From contig CAYMCO010000007.1 in NCBI GenBank assembly GCA_964388955.1, forward strand, positions 62,001 through 126,000: DNA of 64,000 bases, in the 5' to 3' direction. Both the position numbers and the translations under genes were made by a program. The stretch's first letter is position 1. Each line of letters starts with the position of its first letter. Source of the stretch: CAYMCO01 sp964388955 (lineage in GTDB: Bacteria > Chloroflexota > Anaerolineae > Anaerolineales > E44-bin32). The notes under the pieces were generated by a model. The model had not been told where the DNA came from and did not search any database. It saw only the letters and a list, made by a program, of their open reading frames with translations. Below, in pieces: positions 45,201 through 55,000 of this stretch.

Positions 45201-45371
45201 TTGCGCGCTTCTTGCGGAGTCCCAATGGCGCCCGTGGATCGGGTCGAGCATGAGAAATGGAAAGGGAAGTTGCAGGCAGAACTGGGTGAAGTCGCATTCA
45301 TGGCGGCCCAAGAAGAGGGCCGAGTTCTCAGTATTGAAAGAGCGATTGAACAGGCAATGAAGGAGCAGTAA
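42288..45371 (+). CDS. Cyclase-STAND ATPase-TPR regulator (array gene 3)
   Basis: The 1027-residue product starts at a TTG (42288) with GGAG upstream; ATG at 42312 is an alternative. The cyclase domain (about 12-185) has FTDIEGST and VDTQGDAFF metal Asps, but Asp replaces the substrate Lys, and GLDVHRAARI has His in place of the catalytic Asn. An NB-ARC-like ATPase follows (P-loop TGPGGTGKT at about 230, Walker B LLLLLDNFEH). Residues about 600-970 are TPR-like helical repeats (GDYEKSKSRFEESKALYQ, GDLSGAISSILESLSLA). There is no DNA-binding domain and no solute-binding domain. Such STAND proteins usually oligomerise on ligand binding. Confidence 0.86.
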   Translation: MTPGDTQDMGLPSGTVTFLFTDIEGSTQLLAELGDRYPNLLSAHRRILRASFQAHGGREVDTQGDAFFYSFSRATEAVSAAAEAQRSLAERGWPDDLEVRVRMALHTGEPLLGDEGYVGLDVHRAARIAHAGHGGQVLLSETTAALIRYELPEGVELRDLGDHRLKDLLHPEAIYQLVIPDMVADFPPLKSLDAHPNNLPTQPTPLIGREEALADSRDQMLRPEVHLLTLTGPGGTGKTRLGLQLAAELADEFQDGIYFVPLAPISDASLVSSAIAKALSVRERGSQPILESIKEYLRARQLLLLLDNFEHVMDAAPEVAELVEACSRVKLLITSREALHLRSEYEHPVQSLEVPGVFQPPSVESLLQNPAVELFARRAQAVMPDFCVTEENAQAVCDICRHLDGLPLSIELAAARTRVLPPNAMLERLVESDGGSSLRLLMRGARDAPERHHSLRAAIDWSYELLDETEQELFRSLSAFAGGFTLSAAHAVCCGSLSPSEFGVQRGKDVEVMEGVTSLLDKSLLRLDEGNEREPRFTMLKTIREYAFEKLVESGCEEGIRERHADYFLAMATEAKPMLRGPEQEAWLELLEREHNNLRAALDWFLGQAEADKAAGAAAALSGLRLASALSLFWDTHGYVSEGRRWLRRILAVEGSPVEDRVDALIGAAWLAARQADISESRRLYEQGLDLARQLEDKPGMARSLDGLGYLHGFSGDSAELRELRCSESLQLWREIGDEGGIASALGPLAELASARYDFARATSLFEESLSLFRQVGDTREIAGALWNIGNVAMRSGDYEKSKSRFEESKALYQSLKDIHGVATQLRCLGEVERSLGNTRRARDLFEEGLAGYRSIGDKGCTSAALAGLARVALDQGDLSGAISSILESLSLASEIGLHEVKVKATRLLGLVNLAQGDMELAREHLLASLDMARQQENCEGIAASLEGLAVLVGARTEYERAVELSSAADRLRASCGVPMAPVDRVEHEKWKGKLQAELGEVAFMAAQEEGRVLSIERAIEQAMKEQ

Positions 45372-45559
45372 TAGTCCGAGATGGACCCGCTTCGATCGCA
45401 GTTGGCCGGGATCTTCCGGTTTGATCGATCACAGTGGGGGTTTGAGCACAAGCCATGAGCTGAGTCTTGGCTGAGATCAGCAGGATCTCCGGACGAGATC
45501 GATCCCACTCCCATCGCAGAACCCAGTTTGCATCAGGTTAGGAGGTTAAGGTAGCGACA

Positions 45560-48500
45560 GTGAAGAATGACATGGAAGCCGACCTACCCTTGCATACGCT
45601 GCCAGCCGGTACTGTAACTTTCCTCTTCAGCGACATCGAAGGCTCGACGGAGCTGTTGAAGCGGCTGGGGAGCGGATACGCCGGCCTGCTGGCTGAGCAT
45701 CGCCGGATTCTTCGCGCTACCCTTGAGAGGTGGGGCGGCCGTGAGGTGGACACCCAGGGAGATGCATTCTTCCTCTCGTTCCCGCGCGCGACCGATGCCG
45801 TCGGCGCCGCTGTGGAGGCCCAACGGTCGCTGGCCGCTCACGCCTGGCCGGGGGATGTCGAAGTGCGGGTTCGCATGGGGCTGCACACGGGGGAGCCACT
45901 GATCGAGGCTGAAGGCTACGTGGGCATGGATGTGCACAGAGCGGCGCGCATCGCCCACGCCGGGCATGGTGGGCAGGTGCTGGTCTCGGAGACGACGACA
46001 TCGCTTGTGCGGGATGAACTGCCGGAGGGCGTCGAGCTGCGGGACCTTGGTCGGCACCGCCTGAAGGATCTGATTCGACCAGAGCGCATCGGGCAACTGG
46101 TCATCGAGGGATTGCCCGCTGCGTTCCCGCCGCTGGACTCAATGGAAGCCCTTCCACCGGAGCTTTCCCAAGAATTCAGCCCTGTTGAACTCCCGGGGTT
46201 CGTGGGTGAGGGAGATGGTGAGCCGGAAGTGCTGCCAGTCTTTGTCGGCCGGGAGCGTGAGCTGGAGCGGCTGCGCAGCTCATTGGATCGCGCGCTGGAG
46301 GGGGAGGGCGGGTTGACTTTCCTTTCTGGAATGACAGGATGCGGGAAGACGTCTTTGCTGGGCGCGTTTGCCCGCGACGCCATGGACCATCGCCCGGAGC
46401 TGCTGGTCGCCATTGGGAGCTGCAGCGCTTTTGCCGGCGCGGGGGATCCGTATCTGCCTTTCCGCGGCGTGATTGACATGCTTACCGGTGACTTGGAGCC
46501 CAGCCTGAGGGCCGGCTTGCTGCGGGCCGCCCATGCCAGGCGCGTCTGGCAGGCGGTGCCGCTTGTCTTGCGGAGTCTGCTGGATGGGGGGGCGGATTTG
46601 ATCGGCGCCCTGATTTCGCCCCGCGATCTCCGATCCCGAGCTTCAAAGGCTGTTCAAGGGGGTTCGATATGGTTGGAACGGCTGGGCGACTACACTCGGT
46701 CCGGCGGGGGCCAAGTAGGCCAAGCGAACATCTTTGATGCCTTTTTGCATCTGTTGGACGGGATCACGGCGGAGCGTCCGCTGGTTCTGTTGTTAGATGA
46801 TCTGCAGTGGGCGGATGAGGCCTCCATCGATATGCTCTTTCATGTCGGGCGGAATCTGGATGGAAAGCGGGCCCTCCTCGTCGGGGCCTATCGGCCGGAA
46901 GAGATAGAGGGCGATGGAGATGGGGTTCAATCTGCACTGGCGAGGGCGCTGGTTGAATTCAAGCGCTTGCATGGGCATATTCGGTTGGACCTGGGGGAAA
47001 TTCCCGAGAGCGAAGGCCGCCGCTTTGTGCAGGCGCTGCTGGAGGCAGAGCTTGGAACCTTCACCACGGATTTTCAGGCCTCCCTTTATCGGCAAACCCG
47101 TGGGCACCCCTTATTCACAGTCGAGCTGCTGAGGGCGGTCCGAGAGCGCGGGCAACTGACCAGAGATGAATCCGGGCGATGGGATCTGTCGGCGGATGTG
47201 AATTGGCGAGTGCTGCCTGCGAAAGTGGAGGGCGCGATCGAGGCGCGTCTCGGGGGATTGGAACGTGACCTGCGCGACCTCTTGAGCGTAGCCAGCGTAG
47301 AGGGGGAGGAGTTCACCGCCGAGATACTGGCGCGCGTGCGCGGATCCGACCTCGGAGCGCTCTTGAGGCAGCTCGAGTCGTTGGAAGAACACCACGGGCT
47401 GGTGAGACAGAACGGCGCCCGGGAATGCGGGGACCGGCGCCTGTTCACATATCAATTCAGACATCATTTGTTCCGGACCCACCTGTACGATCGCCTGAGC
47501 GAGGCGCGCAGAGCGCATCTGCATGCTCAATTCGCTGAGGTGATCGAAAAGCTGTTCGCCGAGGATCTCGGAGGGGCAGCGGTGAGATTGGCGCGCCACT
47601 ACACAGAGGCGGGGATCCCGGACCGGGCAATCCCCTATATGATCCGTGCCGGGGACAGAGCGGCGCGCATGTCGGCTCCAAAGGAGGCGGTCAACCATTA
47701 CAGGACGGGATTGGAGCTGATCCCGGAAGTCCCAATCAGTGGAAATCGGGATCAAGATGAGCTGAAATTGAACGTGGGCTTGATGGTCTCCCTGATTACG
47801 TTGAAAGGGTATGGCCATCCGGAGGTCAGGGCTGTTCTCGATAGAGCGTTGGAGCTCGGGGAGACTGTCGGGGATTTGCCCCAGCTGTTCATCCCGGCTC
47901 TGGGGTACGCCGCGTTTCTGGGCGCAATTGCACAGTACTCGAAGGGGCAGGACTCTTGGGAGAAGCTGATGGCGATGGCCGAGAGGCTGGGGGATCCACT
48001 TTTTCTCGCCCTATCGCACTGGCCCGGGTGGATCCCGTTGATGAAAGGGGATTTTTCCACAGCGCTATTTCATATGCAGCGCATCATTCAATTCTATGAT
48101 GTGGAAGAGCACGGCGAGCTGCGACATACTTTTGGTGTCGATCCGGGCGCGATCAGCCGCTTGTGGGCCTCTTGGGCGCTGTGGTTCTTGGGCTACCCCG
48201 ATCAGGCGGTGGCCACCCTCCGGGATGGCTTTGAATTGGCCTCCCGTATCGATCATCCGCACTCCATCGCCTTTGTCACGGGCATGGGCTGCCTGGTCCA
48301 CAGCTTACGCGGTGACCTCGATGCACTGGAGGAGCAGGCGGGATTGGCGCTAGAAGTCTCCGAGGAGCACGGAATCGAGAAATTCTACGGGGACGGGCTG
48401 ATCAACCTTGGCGAGGCGCAGGCGAAGAAGGGCCATCCGGAGGAAGGCATCGCCAAGATGCGCGAGGGCATTTCGGTGGTGCAAGGGACCGGCACGAAGT

Positions 48501-48901
48501 TGGGAAGTAGCATCAATCTGATCCGGCTGGCCGACGCGCTCCGGGAGGCCGGGGAGCGAGAGGAGGCCACAGGTGTCCTGGCCCAGGCGGTGGATTTCAT
48601 CAGCGAGACAGGCGAAGATATCATGCTTGCCGAGGCCCACCGCCTGCGGGGCAAACTGTGCCTTGAGAGGGGGGCGCCGAGGGCTGAGATCGAGGAGTTC
48701 TATCTTCGTGGGCTGGAGGCCGCTCGCCGGCAGAATGCCCGATCGCTGGGGCTGCGCGTGCTGATCGACTTGTGCCGAGTTACGGATGTAGGCGGCGGAC
48801 AGGGTGACGCAACGGAGATGTTACGGGGCTGTTACCGGGGCTTCAGCGAGGGCCATAGCACACAGGATCTACTGGCCGCAAGGTATCTGCTCAAGAGGTA
48901 G
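45560..48901 (+). CDS. Cyclase-AAA ATPase-TPR regulator (array gene 4)
   Basis: The 1113-residue product (GTG at 45560) begins with a cyclase of the same type as gene 3 (FSDIEGST, VDTQGDAFFLSFPRATDA, GMDVHRAARIAHAGHGG). A linker (EALPPELSQEFSPVELPGF) leads to an AAA_16-like ATPase announced by PVFVGRERELERL, with P-loop SGMTGCGKT (about 256) and Walker B LLLDDLQWADEAS (about 412). The last third is TPR-like (KGHPEEGIAKMREGISVV). Its first 420 residues are strikingly close to array gene 6, but it lacks the solute-binding domain. Confidence 0.86.
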   Translation: MKNDMEADLPLHTLPAGTVTFLFSDIEGSTELLKRLGSGYAGLLAEHRRILRATLERWGGREVDTQGDAFFLSFPRATDAVGAAVEAQRSLAAHAWPGDVEVRVRMGLHTGEPLIEAEGYVGMDVHRAARIAHAGHGGQVLVSETTTSLVRDELPEGVELRDLGRHRLKDLIRPERIGQLVIEGLPAAFPPLDSMEALPPELSQEFSPVELPGFVGEGDGEPEVLPVFVGRERELERLRSSLDRALEGEGGLTFLSGMTGCGKTSLLGAFARDAMDHRPELLVAIGSCSAFAGAGDPYLPFRGVIDMLTGDLEPSLRAGLLRAAHARRVWQAVPLVLRSLLDGGADLIGALISPRDLRSRASKAVQGGSIWLERLGDYTRSGGGQVGQANIFDAFLHLLDGITAERPLVLLLDDLQWADEASIDMLFHVGRNLDGKRALLVGAYRPEEIEGDGDGVQSALARALVEFKRLHGHIRLDLGEIPESEGRRFVQALLEAELGTFTTDFQASLYRQTRGHPLFTVELLRAVRERGQLTRDESGRWDLSADVNWRVLPAKVEGAIEARLGGLERDLRDLLSVASVEGEEFTAEILARVRGSDLGALLRQLESLEEHHGLVRQNGARECGDRRLFTYQFRHHLFRTHLYDRLSEARRAHLHAQFAEVIEKLFAEDLGGAAVRLARHYTEAGIPDRAIPYMIRAGDRAARMSAPKEAVNHYRTGLELIPEVPISGNRDQDELKLNVGLMVSLITLKGYGHPEVRAVLDRALELGETVGDLPQLFIPALGYAAFLGAIAQYSKGQDSWEKLMAMAERLGDPLFLALSHWPGWIPLMKGDFSTALFHMQRIIQFYDVEEHGELRHTFGVDPGAISRLWASWALWFLGYPDQAVATLRDGFELASRIDHPHSIAFVTGMGCLVHSLRGDLDALEEQAGLALEVSEEHGIEKFYGDGLINLGEAQAKKGHPEEGIAKMREGISVVQGTGTKLGSSINLIRLADALREAGEREEATGVLAQAVDFISETGEDIMLAEAHRLRGKLCLERGAPRAEIEEFYLRGLEAARRQNARSLGLRVLIDLCRVTDVGGGQGDATEMLRGCYRGFSEGHSTQDLLAARYLLKR

Positions 48902-49034
48902 CCGGGGGAGGCAACGGGGGGGCGATGGCATCCGGCGGACGTCTTTCTCGAATTGTGTCATAATAATGGATATTACATCTCCGGATTACACCTGAGCGGC
49001 AACCCCGGATGAGGCTGCAAAGGAGCGGAGGCAA

Positions 49035-51911
49035 ATGGAGATCAACTCGCACCTGGTTCAATCGCCGCGCTCCCTCCCCGCTGGCACAGTCACATTCTTG
49101 TTCACCGATATCGAGGGATCGACCGAGCTATTGAAGATGCTCGGGGATCGCTACTCCGAATTGCTGGCGGCCCATCGAGAAATCCTGCGCGCCGCATTTG
49201 AGGCATACGGCGGGGGTGAAGTGGACACCCAGGGCGATGCCTTGTTCTACTCCTTCCCCCGCGCCACGGACGCCGTCGCCGGCGCAGTGGAAGCACAGCG
49301 TGGGTTGGCGGAGCATGCGTGGCCCGTGGGCGTCGAGGTGCGGGTGCGCATGGGGCTGCACACGGGAGAACCCATCCTTGAAGGTGAGGGCTATGTGGGA
49401 ATGGATGTGCACCGCGCGGCGCGGATCGCCCACGCCGGCCATGGCGGGCAGGTGCTGCTCTCCGAGACCGCAACTTCGCTCGTTCGCGATGATCTCCCCC
49501 CGGGGATTGAGCTGCTCGATCTGGGGCGGCACATGCTGAAAGACATGCCCCGGCCGGAGCGCATCCATCAACTGCGAATTGAAGGATTGCCGGCGAATTT
49601 TCCACCCCTGAGTTCGGAGGGCAGCGGCCTGACCAATTTGCCCTCCTTGGTCTCCGATTTGGTCGGGCGGGAGGCCGAAATCGAGCAGATCAAGAATTTG
49701 GTGCAGGAGAACCGCCTGGTCACTGTCACCGGATCTGGCGGGGTGGGCAAGACGTCGCTCGCCATCCGGGTGGCGAGTGACATGGCCCCTCTTTTCCCCG
49801 ACGGGGTGTGGTTCGTCGAGTTGGCGCCAATCAGCTCGCCGGAGTATATCGTATCCGCCATCTCGGACGCCCTAGCGTTTCAAGTGGATACGCATTCGAG
49901 CAACCTGGATCCTAAGGGCCAACTGCTGGATTACATGCGCCGCCGGCGGATGCTCGTGGTGATGGACAACTTCGAGCACCTGATGGCGGGCACGGGCGTC
50001 GTCAACGATATCCTGCAGGACACCCAGGAGACCCGCCTGGTGATCACCTCTCGCGAACGGCTGAACCTGCGTTCGGAGTGGCCTGTTGTGCTCAGCGGCC
50101 TGTCCTTTCCGGCCAACGGGGGAAGCCTGCCCGCAGAAGAATACGGGGCCTTGAAGCTCTTTTGCGAACGTGCGCGGCAGGTGATTCCGGACTTCGATTT
50201 CTCCGGTGAGGCGATGCAATATGTGAGGAAGATTTGCCGGCTGGTGGAGGGCATGCCCTTGGGCATCGAGCTGGCTGCCGCCTGGCTCCCCACGCTTGCC
50301 TTGCGGGATATCAGCCAGGAGGTTGAGGCGGATCTGGATTTCCTGAGTTCCACCCAGCGGGATATGCCAGTAGAACACCGCAGCTTGCGGGCCGTGTTCG
50401 ACCGCTCTTGGGAGCTGCTCGCCGCGAGCGAACAGGCAGGGTTTCGGAGGCTGGCCGTGTTCCGGGGTGGGTTTGACCGGCAAGCCGCACGCGAAGTGGC
50501 GGGCGTGCCCCTGGCCATGCTGTCAACCCTGATCGCCAAATCGTTGGTAAGGCGGCGATCTGAGGACCGGTACGATGTGCACGAGCTGCTGCGGGCGTAT
50601 GCGGCGGAGAAGCTCTCCGCCTCCCCCGAGGACTCGAAGATGGCGCACGAGGGCCACGCCCGACACTACACGGACCGGCTAGTTGGATTGGCGCCCTCGC
50701 TGCAATCCGAAGCAGGAAGAGCGGAACGTGGAAGAACGCGCGCTGAAATGCCCAACCTCCGGGCCGCCGTCGCTTGGGGTGTTTCGCATTGGGAGCCGAA
50801 GAGGGGTCGCGAGATTCTCTTCAACTTTGCTGGTGTGTACCAGGCGTTGGGATGGCATGAGGGGAGCGATTTCTTCCGGGACTTGATGGAAAGGCTGGAT
50901 TCCGGCAGCTTGAGGGGGGAAGGCCAGGATGGAGCGCACGAACTCCATCTCAGTGCGGCGGCCCACTACGTCGGCCTCGCCAGCCTCCTCGGGGACACGG
51001 AGACGATATCCGTATGTGAGAGAATCCTGCCGGGCCTGGCGGCGCGCGGAATGGACCGTGAGCGGGGACTGACGCTGCTTTCCTACGGGATCGGCAAGGA
51101 GTACGCGGGGGATTTTCAGGCTGCCAAGGAAGTGATTGAGGAGGCGCTTCCGATCATACAGGCCCAGGGCAACGTTTTCATCATCGCTGCCTGCCAGCTT
51201 TGGCTGGGGTGGGTGCATTATGAGCTGGGCGACTTTGAGCAGGCAGGGGTGCTGTTCCGGGAGGCGCTGGATGTTTCCCGGTCGGCGGGGAATTCCGTCG
51301 GAGAGGCATACGCGCTGGGCAAAATGGGCACCTTTGCGGACGCGCGCCAGGCATATCAGGAGGCTCTTGGGTATCACCGGGATGCCCTGAGGTTGTTCGA
51401 GATCTTCGGGGATATCGCTGGACAAGGGTACTGCCTGAGCCGTATGTCCTTGAGCGCCTGGGGGCTGGAGGACCACCAGGGGGCCCTGCAGTATGGCGAG
51501 CGGGGCTTGCAAGCCTTCGAATCAGTCGGGCACCGCTGGGGTATCTCCGTCTCATACTGCCGCATTGGCTTCGCCTTGCTCGAACTCGGTGATTTGGCGG
51601 TTGCAGTAGACTACTTCAATCGCGCGATTGAGGGCGCTCAGGAGTTCCACTACCCGGCGACGGTGGTCTATGGGCTGATCGGAGTAGGGGCTTGTTTGGC
51701 CCGTTCGGCCGATCAGGAGGCAGCAGGCAAGCTGCTGCGTTTTGGCATTCGATACGCCGGAACTCCCGAGTTGTATCGGGATATTGCCAGAAGATACCTA
51801 ACTGAGGGAGGTGTGGGCCAGGCGGAGGAGGCAGGTGCGCAGGAAGTACCCGCCATGGACCTCGAAACAGCCGTGGCCTTCGCCAAGGGGAAAGCCCGCC
51901 GAGGCGTCTGA
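49035..51911 (+). CDS. Cyclase-STAND ATPase-TPR regulator (array gene 5)
   Basis: The 958-residue product starts at an ATG with GGAGCGGAGG upstream. The cyclase domain has FTDIEGST, VDTQGDALFYSFPRATDA and GMDVHRAARIAHAGHGG. The ATPase is NB-ARC-like (GSGGVGKTSLAIRVA at about 233, MLVVMDNFEHLM at about 309), followed by a winged-helix-like part (HRSLRAVFDRSWELL) and TPR-like repeats (GDFEQAGVLFREALDVS, EDHQGALQYGERGLQAF). It is closest in layout to gene 3. It ends only 89 bases before the preferred start of gene 6, so these two are probably cotranscribed. Confidence 0.86.
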   Translation: MEINSHLVQSPRSLPAGTVTFLFTDIEGSTELLKMLGDRYSELLAAHREILRAAFEAYGGGEVDTQGDALFYSFPRATDAVAGAVEAQRGLAEHAWPVGVEVRVRMGLHTGEPILEGEGYVGMDVHRAARIAHAGHGGQVLLSETATSLVRDDLPPGIELLDLGRHMLKDMPRPERIHQLRIEGLPANFPPLSSEGSGLTNLPSLVSDLVGREAEIEQIKNLVQENRLVTVTGSGGVGKTSLAIRVASDMAPLFPDGVWFVELAPISSPEYIVSAISDALAFQVDTHSSNLDPKGQLLDYMRRRRMLVVMDNFEHLMAGTGVVNDILQDTQETRLVITSRERLNLRSEWPVVLSGLSFPANGGSLPAEEYGALKLFCERARQVIPDFDFSGEAMQYVRKICRLVEGMPLGIELAAAWLPTLALRDISQEVEADLDFLSSTQRDMPVEHRSLRAVFDRSWELLAASEQAGFRRLAVFRGGFDRQAAREVAGVPLAMLSTLIAKSLVRRRSEDRYDVHELLRAYAAEKLSASPEDSKMAHEGHARHYTDRLVGLAPSLQSEAGRAERGRTRAEMPNLRAAVAWGVSHWEPKRGREILFNFAGVYQALGWHEGSDFFRDLMERLDSGSLRGEGQDGAHELHLSAAAHYVGLASLLGDTETISVCERILPGLAARGMDRERGLTLLSYGIGKEYAGDFQAAKEVIEEALPIIQAQGNVFIIAACQLWLGWVHYELGDFEQAGVLFREALDVSRSAGNSVGEAYALGKMGTFADARQAYQEALGYHRDALRLFEIFGDIAGQGYCLSRMSLSAWGLEDHQGALQYGERGLQAFESVGHRWGISVSYCRIGFALLELGDLAVAVDYFNRAIEGAQEFHYPATVVYGLIGVGACLARSADQEAAGKLLRFGIRYAGTPELYRDIARRYLTEGGVGQAEEAGAQEVPAMDLETAVAFAKGKARRGV

Positions 51912-52000
51912 AGGGGGGGATGTTCGCATCGGGACATTGGTGCGACCCGGTGTCCGTCCAGAATCTCGCTCCATCCATCTGTCACGAGGGTGAACCGAAG

Positions 52001-55000
52001 ATGGTCGAAAATGCATCCTGGCAGGGGGTCCCCGGGGGGACGGTAACGTTCCTGTTCAGCGACATCGAAGGTTCGACGGAGCTGTTGAAGCGGCTGCGGG
52101 ATCAATACGCTGCTCTTCTGGCCGACCATCGCCGGATTCTTCGCGCCGCCGTTGAGAGATGGGGCGGCCGTGAGGTGGACACCCAGGGAGACGCTTTCTT
52201 CTTTTCCTTTCCGCGCGCGACCGATGCGCTCGCCGCGGCGGTGGCGGCCCAGCGGGCCCTGGCCTCCCACCATTGGCCTGAAGGTGTCGAGGTGAGAGTC
52301 CGCATGGGGCTGCACACGGGGGAACCGCTGGTCGGGGAGGAGGGTTACGTGGGCATGGACGTCCACCGGGCGGCGCGCATCGCCCACGCCGGCCACGGTG
52401 GGCAGGTGCTGCTCTCGGAGACCACGACCCCCTTGGTGCAGGATCAGTTGCCCGAGGGTGTCGAGATCATTGATCTGGGGCGTCATCGCCTGAAGGATAT
52501 GCGCCGGCCAGAGCGCATCGCGCAACTGGTCATCGATGGATTGCCCGCTGCATTCCCACCGCTCGACTCAATAGAAGCCCTTCCACCGGAGTTCCCCCGA
52601 GAATTCGGCCCCGTTGAACTCCCGGCGTTCTTGGATGAGGGAGACGGCGAGCCGGAAGCGCTGCCGGTCTTTGTTGGCAGGGAGCGCGAGCTGCGAGAGC
52701 TGATGGGGCACCTGGAGCAGTCGTTGGCGGGAGACGGCCGCGTGGTGTTGCTCGAGGGTGGTGCGGGCAGGGGGAAGACGGCCTTGATGGGCGAGTTTTC
52801 CCGACGGGCGATGAAGGAGGACGAGTGGCTCCTGGCAATCTACGGAAGCTGCAGCGCGTTCACGGGCGCCGGGGACCCCTATTTGCCCTTTCGCGAAGCG
52901 ATGGCGATGCTGGCAGGGGAAGTTGAGGAACGGTGGCGGGCGAATGCGATCGATCGGGAACAGGCGGCTCGGCTCTGGAAGGGGATGCCACAAGTCGCTC
53001 GGGCGCTGGTGGAACATGGGCGGGATCTTGTGGGCGTTTTCGTCTCCGGAGGGGCTCTCCTGGCCAGGTTGCATATGGCCACCGGCGCCGGGGGAGGCTG
53101 GATTGAACGATTGGGGAAGCTGGCGGAGGGGGAACGAACATCCCGGCCGATCCTGGATCGGACCGGCCTCTTCGAGCAGTATGAATCTGTGGTGTCGGAA
53201 GTAGCGAAAAGACAGCCGGTTCTCCTCCTGCTGGATGATCTGCAATGGGCGGACAGCGCCTCCGTCGACATGCTCTTCCATCTCGGCCGGAGACTGAACG
53301 GGCGGCGGATCCTGATCCTGGGCGCCTACCGGCCCGAGGAAGTGGCCGGCGCGCGCGAACAAGATCCGCATTCGCTCGCAGCCGTGATCCCGGAATTCAA
53401 GCGCCTGCATGGTGAAATTCTGATCGACATCGGCTGCAACACAGAAGAGGAGGAGCGTCAATTCGTCACTTCCTACCTGGACCTTGAGCCGAACCACCTG
53501 CCCCCGGCTTTTCGGGAACGCCTGTACCAGCACACGCGCGGTCACCCGCTCTTCACGGTGGAGGTGCTCCGAAATCTGCAGGAGCGCGGGGATCTGCGCC
53601 TCGACCCAGACATGGGCTGGGTGGAGACACGAAGCTTGGAGTGGGACGTCCTCCCGGCCCGCGTGGAAGGGGTGATCGAGGAGCGGATCGACCGGCTGGA
53701 TCCAGAGCTGCGGGAGATGCTCAGGATCGCGAGCGTGGAAGGGGCCCAATTTACAGCGCAGGTCTTGGTTGAGCTCACGGAGCTGGATGCCCGGGACCTG
53801 TCGGAGAAGCTCCACCAGGAATTGGAGCGCAGGCATCGCCTGGTTCAGGAGGATGGCTTTCGGGACGTCGATGGCCGCCGCCTGCATCGATATCGGTTCC
53901 GCCATGATCTCTTTCAACAGCACGTATATAGCCACTTGGGGGAGTTTGAACGCTCGGAGCTGCATGCCCGGGTCGGCGGTGTCTTGGAAGGACTGTACGG
54001 GGATGAGGCGGAAAACATCGCACCCCAGTTGGCGCGCCATTTCCTCCGGTCCGGCCAATGGGAGAAGGCGGTACGATACCTGCTGATATCCGGCGATCGC
54101 GCTCGCATGCTTTACGCCAACCGGGAGGCCGTTCAGTTCTATACCCAGGCCCTGGAATACCTGAGGGACGCTGGGCGCCGGGAAGAGGCCGTCCAGACAT
54201 TGCTGAAGCTCGGCCTGGTCCACACCGCAGAGTTTGACACCGAAGCGGCTGAAACCGTCTACGCCCGGGCATTTGCGTTGCTGGATGAGATGCCCGAGGA
54301 GGTGGAACCTCGGCCAACCCGGCTTCCTGGGGCGGAGTTGCGCATGGCAGCAGCGGAACCGGCGCACTGGGATCCGGTCGTGATCGACGACGATATATCC
54401 TGCTTTGTCGTCATGCAGCTCTTTGAAGGGCTGACGGAGGTTGCGCCCGACCAGAATGTGATCCCGGCTGCAGCAGGGCGATGGGAGGTTGGGGAAGGAG
54501 GCAGGCGATATACCTTCCATCTGAGGCCGAATCTGAGCTGGAGCGATGGTTCGCCCTTGACGGCGCAGGACTTTGAATATGCGTGGAGGCGGAACTTGAT
54601 GCAAGAGGCTGGGAGGAGCCATTCGAACTTGCTCTCCGTCATCCGGGGTTCGGAGACCGGCAGTCTCCAGGCTTTCGAAGATTCGGATGCCCTCGATGTG
54701 CGCAGTGTCGACGATCACACGCTGCAAGTACGGCTGACGCGGCCGAGCGCCTATTTCCCGCAGCTCATGGCCCTTCCGGAGGCCTTCCCTGCGCCCAGAT
54801 GGAATGTCGAGGGGCAAGGCGGGGACTGGCCTGACCCCAACAGTCTGGTCTGCAATGGGGCGTATACGATCGAGGATTGGCGCCCAGGCGAGCATCTGGT
54901 CTTGTCCCGAAATCCACAATACAGCGGCCGGTTTCCCGGGAACGTCGAGCGGGTGGATTGTGCAATCATCCGGGATTTTGAGCTCAGCTTCGATGCCTAT